Positions 24,205 to 36,380 of a stretch of 64,000 nt of DNA are shown piece after piece. How positions within the stretch are numbered: the stretch's first letter is position 1; every line of letters begins with the position of its first letter. The notes under the pieces were generated by a model. That model was not told the origin of the DNA. It saw nothing but the letters and a program-made list of their open reading frames with translations, and did no database searches. Source of the stretch: Orbilia blumenaviensis (Eukaryota > Ascomycota > Orbiliomycetes > Orbiliales > Orbiliaceae). Location: NCBI GenBank assembly GCA_036872755.1, contig JAVHNS010000002.1, forward strand, positions 3,720,001 through 3,784,000, given 5' to 3'. A program made the translations under genes and the position numbers.

Positions 24205-25161
24205 CTATGAAGGAAGGGGCGAATCAACAGAATCGTACCCATAAACCATGAAACTAAATACTGGAGCATTGCTTCCATTGATAACCTGAAAGTATGCTGC
24301 AACGTATTTGTTCGTGGTGAACATCGTGATTCCATCAGTGACTAATTGTTTTAAAACCTTGCCACCATCTTTCTGACCTTCTACAAACGCTTTCCAGCTT
24401 GTCTGACCACCTCGGAGCTTGATTCCTAATGTCACAACACTGACATGTGTGTTGCCTTGAATTGGGTACGAGTTGCCAAATACTAGGTCAGATGTATCTT
24501 CTCTGGTGAAGTGGTGCTGGAAGAATTCTCTGGAGCGTTGAAAGAACATGCTGTTAACCTGCGGTGAGCTAGGGGCTAATCCTGGGACCCCATGCGCAGA
24601 TACCATCATTAAACGGTACATTTCTCCGTTGTTGCCTTTTCTTGCTCCCATCATCTCTCCATTTCCGCGCGTTTGTAAGTCACGGTGCATATCTCGCTTA
24701 AAACTTCTCGAAGAGCTAGAGAGTGCTCGTTTTATAGATTTGAGTGTTCGCTCTTTTACCGATCGAGCGTTGTTGCCGCGCTTCCAACTTGCCGACCCTT
24801 TGATACCACCAGATATTGTGCCCCCGCTTTCGGTAAATGTGCCATCCTGACATCTCGAGCCGACTTGTGCGAAAGATAATAATAAAGCTGACCCTTGGAC
24901 CGATTTTTCGCCTCCTGAAGCTTGGACGGTTGCCTGACAGCCACCGATTGTATGCATTATATCATCGTTCGGAATGTGTGTTTGGCCATCGTTTCGAGTG
25001 AGAGATAGGATTAGTTGATTGGCAGCCACAGCGCAATCTTGGTGAAACATATGAGATGTCTGTGAGTTACACTGGAAGGTCGTGCCAGCGGAGAGGGCGA
25101 GAGACAGAAGTGGGAGGAAAGCGAGGACTGACGCGGGGCGGAAGGGGGTTTGTGTTGGCAT
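24205..25161 (-). CDS. secreted protein with dibasic sites, function unknown
   Basis: Single exon, 318 aa. Residues 1-25 form a clear secretion signal (hydrophobic LAFLPLLSLALSAG core). The next 80 residues hold four cysteines spaced like small disulfide-stabilised secreted fungal domains. There is faint resemblance to Hce2- or KP4-like folds in the C-x-DC start and the GGC centre, but not enough to assign a family. A basic linker follows with Kex2-type sites (WKRG, IKRA, FKRD), suggesting proteolytic release of the N-terminal part from a C-terminal domain of about 150 aa. That second part ends in beta-strand-like sequence (VFSFMVYGYDS) and has no recognisable domain. The gene stands 271 bp from the convergent dioxygenase gene. 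I infer an extracellular protein; anything more specific would be guesswork. Confidence 0.75.
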   Translation of the reverse strand: MPTQTPFRPASVLAFLPLLSLALSAGTTFQCNSQTSHMFHQDCAVAANQLILSLTRNDGQTHIPNDDIMHTIGGCQATVQASGGEKSVQGSALLLSFAQVGSRCQDGTFTESGGTISGGIKGSASWKRGNNARSVKERTLKSIKRALSSSSRSFKRDMHRDLQTRGNGEMMGARKGNNGEMYRLMMVSAHGVPGLAPSSPQVNSMFFQRSREFFQHHFTREDTSDLVFGNSYPIQGNTHVSVVTLGIKLRGGQTSWKAFVEGQKDGGKVLKQLVTDGITMFTTNKYVAAYFQVINGSNAPVFSFMVYGYDSVDSPLPS

Positions 25162-25964
25162 TGTGGTATTTTGAGCTGGCCTCAGCCAGGGTTGCTCGCG
25201 CTCGTTTTGATCACCTTTGGGTAGATGGAGAAGTGAGGGCTGTGGTATCGAGAGAAAAAACCGTTGAAACCGGAGTACCTAGGTAGTAAATGGGAGAAAT
25301 GAGGTTATGGTCGAATGATTGGGGGAATATCTATATAAATCGCTTCTCTGGCAAAATTTAGTATTTGAGGATTACAGCTGGAGCTTGTGGAAAATGCCAA
25401 GAAGGCCAAGGCAAGGGCTGAATACTGCCAAGGGAGCTTCTTGACTGCATACCAGTCTGGATTAGGTTTAGCGCTGATCCTGGGCGGCGGTGTATTTGAG
25501 ATTGATTTCGAAGGGAGCACGAAGTCAACGAGTTTTCTTGCTGGGGCATATGCCGGCAATACATAACTAACCTTTTCAGCCGCCATGATTGAGTCGTGCC
25601 TCGGCGCACTGCACGCATTATTTATTTATACATCGTGCATCCAAGATTCGTTTATATTTGGGGCCTTCCTTGGCGACGTCAGGTATCATGGCTTGCTTAC
25701 TTAGGTACTTAGATTATTCTCCATGACAGTCTTAGGCTACGAACCACCTGTATAATTGAGTATATATATATAGTTTGTCATAGATCAGATATATATCGGC
25801 GATGCAAACAGTCTTATAGCCATAGATCCTGGCAGGCTGATGTTTCGTTTATTCGACTGAAGCAGAACAATCAGTGCAAGAATATATTTACAGGTCTGGT
25901 AGTAGCTCCAAATATCATAGGTTTTTTCTAGTCCTAGTCCCGCTCTGGTTTCGTGCAATTTGAA
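25162..25964. other. intergenic region between two minus-strand secreted-protein genes
   Basis: Contains the promoter side of the 24205-25161 gene and the 3' side of the GH43 gene. One palindrome TACCTAGGTA lies at 25276-25285. Overlapping minus-strand frames at 25305-25618 show no domain. Confidence 0.5.
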
Positions 25965-27970
25965 CTAAGGAGTGTACTGGCCACCGACGAAGCTTGTGAG
26001 CTTAACTGACCCGCCTAGTGCCTTAGTTGCATAGTTGAAAACCCCCCAACGATACCCCATGAAATATGCCCAATTGGTATATAACGTGAAAGGGTCCCCA
26101 AAATTCGTAAATGTCGTACCATCAGTGCTGTACGAAAATTGAACTAACTTTGTACCTGTAGGCCGAGCATCAAGATTACCTCTAAACCAAATTTTTCCGT
26201 TACCCTTGGCAATGGATTTCTCGGCATTGACAGTACCGTTGCTAGAAGCTGTCCAAGTTTCCTCTGAAAGAATGACACTATGGACAACAGTGAGTTTATA
26301 ATCGGATCCATCGCGGCTAATTCCGATCCAGGCTGTTTTATCGCGGAATGCAGCTAGGCCTGTACGATCTCCGTCAGCAATATTATTGAAGTCGAGGATA
26401 ATAGTGCCTTGTGGTGTCGGGCCGTAGAGACGAGTGGTAAGGGTATTCCTTGCTGTAAGGATATTTGTCGTGATAGAGCAAGCATTAAGGGTAACACCGC
26501 CAGTTGCAACAGAGTATTTTGTATTGTCAGGATTGTGGTTGAACTCCCAATGGGGGCCTAGCTTTCCTGAGGAAAAGGTATCCGTACGATACCAATTTGC
26601 AGTAGGGACTGTAGGTAGGGGGTTTGGATAGGTGAGGCCCCAGCCGCCGTTATTATCGGTAACCATGCTTGCGAATCCATCTGATCCCCAAGTTATGGGG
26701 GCCAAAACAGGCATGCGGCCTGCGGGATATGCCCACGTGAATGAGACGAAGTACCAATTATTGTTACCAGTATTGACAAGACTTCCTTGGTGAGGGGACC
26801 CCCCACCAGCGACTGGGCTGGTGAGGCCGTTGTGAAGCTGCTTGTATTCCCAAGGCCCCCATGGGCTGGTGGATTTCCAAATATAAGTGGCACCAATACT
26901 AGGATAGTCGTTCAAAATATAATAGAGCCCATTACGTTTATACATTCGGTTACCTTCCATACCGCTAACACCAGAGGGTTGTTCGAATATAAGTTGTGAA
27001 GAGGCCTCTCCCAGCCCGTCAATAGTTAGTTGGGCTAGGTTGATTGAGCTGCCGCCGTATACAACATACATCTTGTCATCGTCATCGATGAGAAGGCCAC
27101 AATCGTAGTAGCATTTGTATATTGTGCCAGACTTTGTCCATGGGCCTGCTGCATTATCTGCAGTATATATAAAAGTAACCCAGAAATTCATACACCCAAT
27201 CCAGTACCATTTGCCATTGCTAGCTCGGTATCTCATTGTGGAGGCCCAAGTACCACCACGATATGCGGTGCCTCCTACCATATTATAACTATCCCCATTG
27301 TCAATGAAGGGGACAGAATGTCCAATGGGCTCCCAGTTTACGAGATCGAAGGATTTAAGGATCGGGGCTCCTGGTGAAAAATGCATATTTGAGGAGGAGA
27401 GATAGTAGGCACCATCTGGTCCTTTGAAGACATCGTTGTCTGCGTAGTCTGAGTAGACGACTGGGTTGGTAAAAAGTCCAACAGGGGCACTTGAAGTAGT
27501 AGATTTTGTAATTGTAGACAAAGTAGCAATCGATCTTGTTGTTGTTGTGCGAATGCTAGATGGGGAGGTGGTCTCTCGTGAAGTCGTGCTAGGCGGTTTT
27601 GTGGTATTAGACGTCGAACTGGAGGTTACCGAGGCTGTGGTAGGCCTAGATGTAGTAGACGGGGACGTAGTATCTCTCGGTGTAAGGCTGGATGTTCTTG
27701 TCGAAGTGGTAGTTGTCGTTACAGCTGTGGTACCACAGTTGCCTCCCGGAATGCACTGGTGATACCATGGATTACTCGATACGCAACAAGAATCGATGCA
27801 GCTGGTGGGCCCCGTCCAGCCCTGGCCGCCACCTTGAAGGGGTTAAATTAATTATATGCACTATTAATTAGTCGAACTACGGAATCGGAAAGAAACATAC
27901 ATTGACCCCAGACCGTTTGCTGTGCGAAAACCGAAGGCAAAAGGCCAGTGAGAATGTATATTGGCTTCAT
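25965..27970 (-). CDS. secreted CBM1-linker-GH43 glycoside hydrolase, two exons
   Basis: Exon 1 27970-27901 and exon 2 27832-25965 encode 645 aa. The 68-bp intron (donor GTATGT) splits the first cysteine codon of a CBM1 domain, a classic arrangement. The product has a signal peptide (about residues 1-16, cleaving before QQTVWGQ). CBM1 follows (about 18-56: CGGQGWTGP and paired cysteines, aromatic WYHQC), expected to bind crystalline cellulose. A Thr/Ser-rich linker of about 75 residues comes next, then a GH43 five-bladed propeller. Three expected acidic residues are visible: Asp155 in YADNDVF (base), the Asp of YYDCGLL (pKa modulator) and the Glu of GMEGNRMYKRN (acid). The C-terminal 200 residues resemble the concanavalin-like beta-sandwich common in GH43 beta-xylosidases and arabinofuranosidases. 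It probably acts outside the cell on hemicellulose side chains or xylo-oligomers; the exact substrate is unknown. Confidence 0.92.
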
Positions 27971-28498
27971 CTTAGACCTGACTTCCCCTGGTTCAGTGGA
28001 TCAAATTTGTGGATGAATTTCTTGAAAATAAAAATTTGGAGATGTGATTTTGACTTGGTTTTATACTAATTAGTCAGGTATTTGGCACCATGAGAACCCT
28101 GTCGACCGGGACATATTCCCCAAGTGTAATATATCATACGGGGCGTATGCATGTAGCGGCTGTGGAGAAACGGTGTGATCCTTGGTAACGTCTTAGGTCG
28201 TGGATCTGGCACATGGGGTAGCTATTCACCCATTGAATCAATATCGAACTATGACACAACCGAATATGGGCCGCGGAGTAATCAAGCGGATGCCCCGAAC
28301 TCGCCTTTTGGGCCACTCCGGTAGGCTAAATAGGCTTTGGAGTTGTTCCGTGCTGGCAGCGGGGAACCGACGGAATCATTATAGAAACCCTGGCCCGCGA
28401 TACAAGAATTCTGGATCGATTCCATGGATGAAACCTATGGCTTGAGCCGTTCATGTCGCCGGAATATCGCTTACATTCCCGTTGATCTCAGCTGTGCA

Positions 28499-28514
28499 AT
28501 ATACCTAGGTATAT
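28499..28514. repeat. 16-bp palindrome ATATACCTAGGTATAT, copy 1
   Basis: Perfect dyad centred on CCTAGG. An identical 16-mer occurs 1,026 bp further on. It could be a protein-binding dyad or a favoured simple sequence; no gene starts within 500 bp. Confidence 0.9.
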
Positions 28515-29524
28515 CTCTTAAAAGATGTTAGTGATAAAATACATGGCTAGATGCAAGTATCCTAATTCGTAGGTTGTACACGCGACGTAAATTGATGAAC
28601 CATTGATATCATACGTAATGGAGCTAAACTAGACATAGCTTTTGAGGAGGTTGAGTATGGACAAGCACGTCGTGCTGCCGTAGGCGGCTTCGCTGCCCGA
28701 AATCCGTTCCGCGGATTCGGCTGCGGTTGCATATTTCTCCGAAGAATCGGAGGACGAGGTAGCTTAAAGCTTAAGTGTGGTCTGTTAAATTCGATGTGTT
28801 GGAGCGGATAATTCTAGAAGCATGGATGAGACCGAAGCGGAATCGAAAACCCAGACTCTATAATTCCGCTATGCACCTGCGGGGGTAACTCGTCTGCTTG
28901 CTCGCTTGGTCGTTCCAGGCCTGGGCGTTGAATTAAAATGGCCCATGGTTGAAGCAGGTTCTCCAGGATTCTATGTGTGTGAAAAGCCTATCTGTCGCAT
29001 CTGGGTTTCCTATTTAGGGTCATGGTCCGATGTGGCCGTGATCGTGAGAGGTATTTGTAATTAATTACGATAAAACTTCAGGACGTCAAGGTTACATGTG
29101 TCCTCCGTACATGGATACGTATATGGAAGTAATTAGGTATAATATACAGGAAGAAGGGAGAGAGAAAAATGGGTTAGTAGGTATATGCTGGCATTAAATC
29201 TGTGCATCTATAGGGCATGTACTATATATTAATATATTTATAATTATGCGCATATAGGCCAATGCGATCGGGTAGCTGGTGACGGGAATAATCATGCCGA
29301 AGAAACTAGTTGAAATGTTGGAGCAGGCGGACCTAAGAGCCGGTAAGTGCACCAGGTACTACTTGAGAAATAGATCGATTGATAGGAATTTCTGTCCTAA
29401 TCAATGCTGAGATTCAATATAACATGTTTGAACCTCGACTTTGACCTGGTGAAACCCAGGCTTACTTAGCAGGAACTGTAACAACATTTCGAACTCCTTA
29501 TTCGGCGTGGTATAAATAATACAA

Positions 29525-29540
29525 ATATACCTAGGTATAT
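29525..29540. repeat. 16-bp palindrome ATATACCTAGGTATAT, copy 2
   Basis: Identical to the copy at 28499-28514. It lies about 800 bp from the 3' end of the Myb-like gene. Confidence 0.9.
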
Positions 29541-30354
29541 CGATATGTCATGTATATGTAAGCCTCCATAAAAGCATATTCTAAAGGTCCCATCTATAAT
29601 AGTATATTTAAACAGCGCCACCGGCGGACAAGAAATTTAGGAGGGGAATGAATAGCGACCTAAGCTTGAGCTTCATGATACATCATATTAAAGTAGAGTG
29701 GATTTAGTGGAATATATTAATATGATTTCAGAACCGGCGGGTTGAGTAGCCGTCTAGACATGGAAGTAGTTCAATAGATATCCTAGGCCGCAGGACTTTC
29801 GGCCCATATGCATGAGATAAGATTCTCAGAGATTTTAAACAAAATCGATCAACCTATGCTATCTAACAATCAAATAACCCTCCTCAAGGTGTTCTGCACC
29901 GGTGCCTATATGCATGTAGCGATCCGATATCTGGATTAGTCTCAATTTTGGCCTGCTTTATCGATAATTTAGACTTAAAACAGCGAACCAACTTTTTATT
30001 TTGTTCTAAATGACGCAATACCGGGGATTAAAAACAATACAATTATGTGTAAGCGTAGAGAACGGATGAAAAAGGAATAGATAACTCGTAGATATATCTC
30101 TACCCCCAAAATGGCTGGCGATCCGTCGCAATGCTCTATAGACGAGGAAGGTACCTTGGTTGGAAGGGATTGCTAAAGCTATAGTCCTATTTCAGATTAT
30201 AACTCAAAATACGTCTCATAATCGGGTCAGTACTCGAATTTAGTATTCGGAAATAGTACTACTATTCATTGTTTTCCAGATAAATCAATGACTATGAGGA
30301 CCCTTATTATGTTAATAGGCTGTAAATGGCTGGCCCCACGAAACCATTCCGAAG

Positions 30355-31023
30355 TCAGTTGAGGCCGGCGTCCTCAAGCTCTAGCTGCTTTGCTTTAAGC
30401 ATCTTGCAGAGTTTAATTACCGCGCTCTTATTTAAATCCCTACCTCCCAGTTCCTTGAAGCGCCAAGCGTAGGCAAGAGCTCGTTCTGTTCCGTCGATAT
30501 TAGCAACGGCCTGCTTGAACAGCATTTTCTACGTACAGGTAGCTACATTAGCATTAGAGAACCTTTAATCTAGGAACTGAATCCTTTGGTCAACGTCGGG
30601 AGGGATTAAAATTTGGGAACAAACCTCAGCAAGGCTCAGATCTGTATCTCCAGCTCGGATCTTTACTTTCCATCTCATCTGTAAACTATTGAGCGTTTTC
30701 CCGTTTCCTGGGAAGAGCTTCGAAAACCCTTCATAAATCTCATTCCATGAAGCCTTGACCTCATTTCCACCTTGATCTTTCGTTATTAGGGCATGAAGTG
30801 AACAATCTTGCTCTTCCGTCCATGTTCCCTTCTTAATCTGATTGTCCCCTTTCCCTGTTTTATTTCCTTTAGAATTGGGCGCGGCCTTGGTTTTTCGCTT
30901 CTTCATGGGTAGGTCGCTTATTTCCATACCACACTCTTCTTTGACGAATCCACTTTCGTTTGCACTAGGATTTTCATCTAAAAGAGATGGTAGAGAAGGC
31001 GACAGCTCACGTTTCAGCGGCAT
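30355..31023 (-). CDS. Myb/SANT-like DNA-binding protein, two exons
   Basis: Exon 1 31023-30625 and exon 2 30528-30355 give 190 aa. The 96-bp intron uses a less common GTTTGT donor at a codon boundary, has CTAAT branch candidates, and ends GTACGTAG. Exon 2 then reads 57 coherent residues (start KMLFKQAV) to TGA. Reading through the intron instead would give 152 aa. Residues about 66-125 form a Myb/SANT-like helix set: G-T-W-T-E-E-Q-D, a central W, and the fungal signature K-T-L-N-S-L-Q-M-R-W-K in the third helix, which would contact DNA. A basic cluster (MKKRKTKAAP) before it looks like a nuclear localisation signal. Exon 2 may form a helical partner region. I infer a small nuclear DNA-binding protein; targets unknown. 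Confidence 0.78.
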
Positions 31024-34000
31024 TTTAACACTGTTACTAAGGATGGTTTAATAAACTAATAATATTATGTTAATGATTAATATGAATATGGTGCTTGAAT
31101 CTTAAAGTATTCTAGTGGCTAATGTGTTGGGAGAAAATGATTGGGGTTTCTATATGGGAGAAGTATGTGCATATACGGATACAAGCTAGCAAAGTGGAGT
31201 AGCTTGGAGAACATCATGGCTATCCCTAGCCTCGTCTAGGGGCATCAAATGTTGATGATCGATTGTTTGAAGGGCACCCGGGTCTACATGCTAAATAGAG
31301 GCTGTAACATACTCTTGCAGGCTTGTGGGTTTTCAGAAAGACTATTTTTTAGTCCAAAGCCGGGCATCCTACGTTTGTACGTGTATACATAAACTGAAAT
31401 CTTGAATTGCTTAATAGGTATGTTGAGGTAGAAGAGTTAACTTGCGACTTCTAGGGTAGACCTGGGAGAAGTTTTATGAAAATTTAAGATGTTCTACAGA
31501 ACTTGAATGCCATGGTGCATAAAACTACCTCTGTTCTTGAATCCCTGAGATTATCAAATTCTAGTCTGGGAAAGTTCTTGGAGAAGAGTAGAGGGCGCAG
31601 GTTGTGTGCTTGGTATCTGTGAGGATTATATGTAATTAGCCTACTAGAGGTCTTCAATTGATCAAATTTACTTAAATACTAACGAGAAATCTGTACAAGC
31701 CACTGCTGTGCTTATGTATATATGCGTGCTCCTTTTATTGGGATACTATATTAGAATATCATATATTATAGTGATATAATAGGTCCGCCTTAGAAGTATG
31801 AATGCTATGAGTTCAACTTTTCCGTCCCCACTAATGATGAAGGATAAATTTTCTATCTAGAACGCTCTTTTTAGCCGGACCGTGCTACTCGTCTAGTGTT
31901 CATAGAAATATTCGAATAAGAAGTCCAGTTCCAACTTTCCAACCGTTCATTTTTTCGGACTTTGGCTTGAGAGTTTGACAGCTGCAGGGTATACAGACCG
32001 TCGCGTTGTATGTTGTACCGAGTTGATGGGATGTAGCACAAAGATTTCAGCAAGGAATCGCAGGCGTATAGTCATGTCTTTTCCAAGATTTCTTTCTTTC
32101 TTTCTTTCTCTTTTTCTGCTAGTGAAGATATAGTTTAGGTTACAACGAGTGCACGTTACTGATTTTCTGCCTGGATATTTGGGTTCGGAAATAGTCTTCC
32201 TATTATAAACGTGAGCTCGTCGGACTGGTATTCTGTACGTAAACAGGTTTTATGATCCCGAAACGTCCTCTTAGCTATGGAGGGATGCTGGAATTTATCG
32301 GATTTTGTGTCTAGGTTTCTACGTACCTAAAATAATATATCTGCGCATGCTAGTCGTTACATAGTTGATTTTAGAGCTAAGCTGGAATGCCGTATAAGTA
32401 AGCTTTGGAAGATTGGTCATATTGGCGAACATCTCCCACGTTATGGTATTAGAGCTCCAGGTATCCCTTAATTACTCTGTGTAGTTACGAGTTGGTACTA
32501 TTAGGGCTGGTTTACGAGATTATAATCTTCTGGTCATGAGCTCGAGATTGTATAATATTGTAGGCATCGCCAGCTCGATTACGAGCAGACATTCCGAGTA
32601 AAAGTGTATTAGTACTCCGGAGATCTCGGGATACAGGAAATCTCATTCATGGGAATTGTCTTGGAATTGTTAACTTAAGTGCGCTTATATGTGTATATTC
32701 CGGGTTAACTTAAATTGCAAGGTTGAGCGTTGCCCCCGGCATCTGTATTGGGGGGCCAATTACCGGACTCAGCAAATAGCAGAGTTTCTGGATGGAATCA
32801 AGTCGGTACTGGACGATTGATACTTTACCCTGTATGCGCATATACGACTAATTGCTCAAGCGCTCACCCATAGCTACAAGCTGGTAGGTAGTCATAAGTA
32901 GTTCTGCATCCTGCTATGTACGCAGGTAATCATATTGAAAAAAAAATGCAATTACTAGAATTCGAACAGATGTACACGCAGCGAAAGACTGCCGGTGACA
33001 CCAGAAATGGCTCAGGGGCATACGGGCAGCTTAGCTGCCAGGGACATGTAAGTTGACTTGTTGGCAAATCGTGCGGAATTGGTTGGCTTTGGGAATCTTG
33101 TGTGACGAGTCACGAGTCTCGCTTGGATTTCTGGGGATTGAGGCATCTGAAGGAACTCATGATCCACTTGCTGTTATAATACGTGGATTTCCAAGAACGG
33201 AACGAAACTCCACATACATGTACATGTTGCCGTATGCTGTACGAAAGGGGTTGTACGACGTAAGTGGTAGGTTGAAACACTGGCCACCCAGCACTAATGG
33301 TCACCTATAATCTCAAATCTTATTTTCCTTTAGAGACTAATATATGCCCCACTATCTTCGAGTTTAACAATTAGAGACACCGGATGCGGAGGGATAGCCC
33401 TTTAGGCCTGTAAGGAATATGGCCTTGCAATCACATTCAAGTATGAAAATATTTGCTCCCGGCCAGAATGTTGGATCTTTGACGTCGGGCCAGGTCTGAG
33501 CGCCTTAAACTTAATTACAGAAGAACTGAGGAAATGTATTGCCCTTCGCGTTACTTTGATTGCCTCTATGAGTTAGAGGGACTTAGTTTTGGGGAAATCT
33601 AGCATAGTATAGTACCAAAAGACGGCTGCTAGGCGGAGCCAAATGTGCTTTGGCTGAAACTTTGTGAAATTCGACTGTTTCGTCTTTCGCTTGTGGAACT
33701 CGAACACTGTTGGTATCGGTCTAAATTACCCGTTTATTGATAATGGAGGATTTATTCTTTGTCATCAAAAGTTAGAAGAAGGCTGAAATTGCTTAGGAGC
33801 TGCTTCTGGGACCGAGACTAGGAGCTGCTTAGATATAGCCTGAAATTTCGAAAGTTGATGCTCCAAAACCTGGTTCTCGCTGCATGTCTGTGTACGCATG
33901 TACTTTGTCATAACTTTAAGCTGCCTCCGAGGGCTTGTATCCGAAGTCTTGCAGGTTGGCATCTTTACGAATATTCGGTTTTCTACAAGTTGAACATCAC

Positions 34001-35331
34001 AGTCGTATAACGGCTATCGACTATTCATGTCTTCCCGTGTGGCATATGTATAGGTTACGGAGTGAAAGGACCTGGAGTTGAAAACAAGATAGCGGTTAGC
34101 TATTACCTGGTACCATAGAAAACAACTTGAGAGTTTTATGCTTAGTATCAAGAGAATAGTACTTGCTAGTCGTTGGTAATATTTCGCGAGATTCTCCCGG
34201 TCTGGAACAACCCTGTAGCACAACAGGGGTTGCAAAAGCTGTGGAGGCCCGGAAAACTCTATAAATTATCGCCTCTGGACCTGACGAAAGCGACCTCTTC
34301 AAGCTACATGTGCAAAAAGCAACTATATACAATTAGGACCTTCTCTTAAAACTCGAGTACGTATATACGTATCCTGACACTCTTTTGTGACCCCTTCGCC
34401 TTTCTTGTATCGTTCAGCTGGTTCTTCTTTCCTTGATCCTACACAATTGTACAGATTGCCTCGTCTCTTGATCTGTAAACGGCTTGGTTTCGCCATCCAC
34501 ATTCATTTTAGTATGACGTTAGATAGCTAGTTCTATTCTATTATATCACATCTTAGGGACAGCCAGAGTAAAAAGAAAAAAGACCCTCCCTCCTCCGACG
34601 AAAGAAAAGAAGCAAAAAGGTCTGTATATTCCTATAGACAATCTTCACAAGCCTCCTTAGAGCTATGATGCCTTACTTAATTCTGAGGCAGCCAGAGAAC
34701 TAGCCGGATTACTACGAAGTTGATTTGAAACAGGTTATGCTAGCATACAAGGAATTCTTATGGTTGGTTAACCGGTTGCTATTGAATTTAATGTTGCCTG
34801 CGATAGCGCCAGGGGGTTTCAAGAAGAATTTTGACGCTAATGTTTGATTCGATTCGATTCAGGCCGACTTAAACATTACAGTGGGAACCAGTACTGCGGT
34901 TTACCTCGTATTTTGTACAGCTTGGGCTGGTATTAAGTCGTCATCGATACTTCACCGAATAGCTTGCTAGGTAGGTTATACTTGCCTTCCGTATTTAGGT
35001 GTATACGTACTGAAAACTACTGGATCGGGAGGCAGAGGCTACGAACTGGCGTATATATTGTCATATCTACGAACACACTGTGCCGTCGTCATCGTCAAAT
35101 ATCTGAGCTAGAGTATTGATTTGGTTAACCTATCTTACAACTATAAAATCTTCTTTCCATCAACGCGACAAGACTCTTTCCCCCCTTTTCTTCCTCAACA
35201 ACATCTACAAGCTTCCCCCAGTCTCCGTCTACACAAAACATCACGATCATCGGCTCTTATTTTACTAGCATCGTTTAAACCTTTTATTAAGTTAGTCTGT
35301 TTAACGCACGCCGAACAGCCAACCACTCACG
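31024..35331. other. 4.3-kb intergenic region
   Basis: No gene can be supported. A minus-strand frame at 33765-33962 has protein-like composition (Gln/Lys-rich, helical) but is only 65 codons with no domain. A (TTTC)5 repeat is listed separately. The last 200 bp before the CAP gene are CT-rich leader sequence. Confidence 0.5.
32089..32108 (+). repeat. (TTTC)5 microsatellite
   Basis: Five TTTC units in intergenic DNA. The same motif recurs at 61920-61935. Confidence 0.9.
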
Positions 35332-36380
35332 ATGAAGGTTGCCAAAGGTATCATTCTCGCGGCTTCGCTCTTGTCTAGCTGCATGCCTGGAGGCCTCGCA
35401 GCCTCGATCCCTCCCGGCCGTCGGCATTCGGTCATTTTGGCTCCCCCTACTGAAGTCATTGATGGTCATCCTACTTGGTCTGAGAGAGACTTCGTCACAG
35501 ATCCAGCTTTCAATGCATCCGAGCCAGATGCTCCTACTCTGCTTAGCGAAGGCCCAACTAAGGTCTTTGGCCGCCAGGCATCTGCTGGCTCCTCCGCCTC
35601 TACTAACAGACCAACTCCCACCGCTTTTACCTCCCGTGAAGGCAAATTTTCTCGTGATATGTTGAAAATCACGAATGATCTTCGTGCTATCCATGGTTCC
35701 CCTCCTCTGGTTTGGAATAAGGTTCTGGCCACCTACGCGTCTCGCCAAGGGAGGAAGTGTGATTTCCGTCACTCTCATGGGCCATATGGCGAGAATCTAG
35801 CAGGTGGCGGACCCATGAACAATCCTGTTTGGTATCAATGGTAGTAAGTTTATACATCTTCCATGAATTCATGAATTCCATCAACGACGCTTTTCGCTTT
35901 TACTATCAAAATCCAACAAGGTGAATTGGGTTGGAGCGGTCCTGATGTGGTGCTGACAAAAGCTGCCCCTTCAGTCTCTACACAGAGGTCAACAATTATG
36001 ACTGGAACAACCCTGGATTCGCAAAAGGTAAGTCTGTACTTCTTCTTGAATTCCCCTGTAACATAAACAATAAACTAATGTTTTCTGCAAGACACCGGTC
36101 ACTTCACTCAGCTTGTCTGGAAGTCATCTAAGGAAATTGGGTGTGCCTGGATCGCTGGTTGTTCGAAGTAAGCACTTACCTATATTCGATATAATCTCTG
36201 ATCTATACATTAATTTCAACGACACTTTGCTAACTTGAGTTCAGTTTGGCCTACCAAGTTTGGTGCGAATACTACCCCGCTGGCAACGTCTCCCCAGCCA
36301 TCCATTACACCGAGAATGTTGGTCGTGCCAAACGCGGCGTCCCAGATGCCCCCCCAACCTACGATCCTCTATACAAGTAA
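35332..36380 (+). CDS. secreted CAP/PR-1 (SCP/TAPS) family protein, four exons
   Basis: Exons 35332-35843, 35975-36027, 36092-36167 and 36245-36380 give 258 aa. The introns (131, 64, 77 bp) all have GTAAG-type donors and keep phase. The N terminus is a signal peptide (about 1-24). A low-complexity Ser/Thr/Pro propeptide-like stretch runs to about residue 105, then the CAP domain. CAP features visible after splicing are N-D-L-R-A-x-H-G, the C-D-F-R-H-S-H-G-P-Y-G-E-N-L-A-G-G loop with the cavity His and Glu, the CAP1 signature G-H-F-T-Q-L-V-W-K-S-S, and the CAP2 signature Y-Q-V-W-C-E-Y-Y-P-A-G-N. Fungal relatives (yeast Pry proteins, plant-pathogen PR-1-like proteins) bind sterols or fatty acids outside the cell. 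Length is normal and all key residues are present. Confidence 0.93.

Larger units (their letters stand above)
27971..30354. other. AT-rich intergenic region
   Basis: The first 200 bp are the likely promoter and leader of the GH43 gene. The rest contains no supportable gene. It has two identical 16-bp palindromes, listed separately, and abundant ATAT-rich sequence. Confidence 0.55.

Noticed and set aside
33765..33962. 65-codon helical Gln/Lys-rich minus-strand frame, considered as a transposase tail
   Set aside because: No catalytic region upstream and no terminal repeats, so it cannot be supported.
35287..35778. 163-codon minus-strand frame overlapping the CAP gene
   Set aside because: It is the antisense shadow of CAP exon 1, which has a signal peptide, domain motifs and clean introns.
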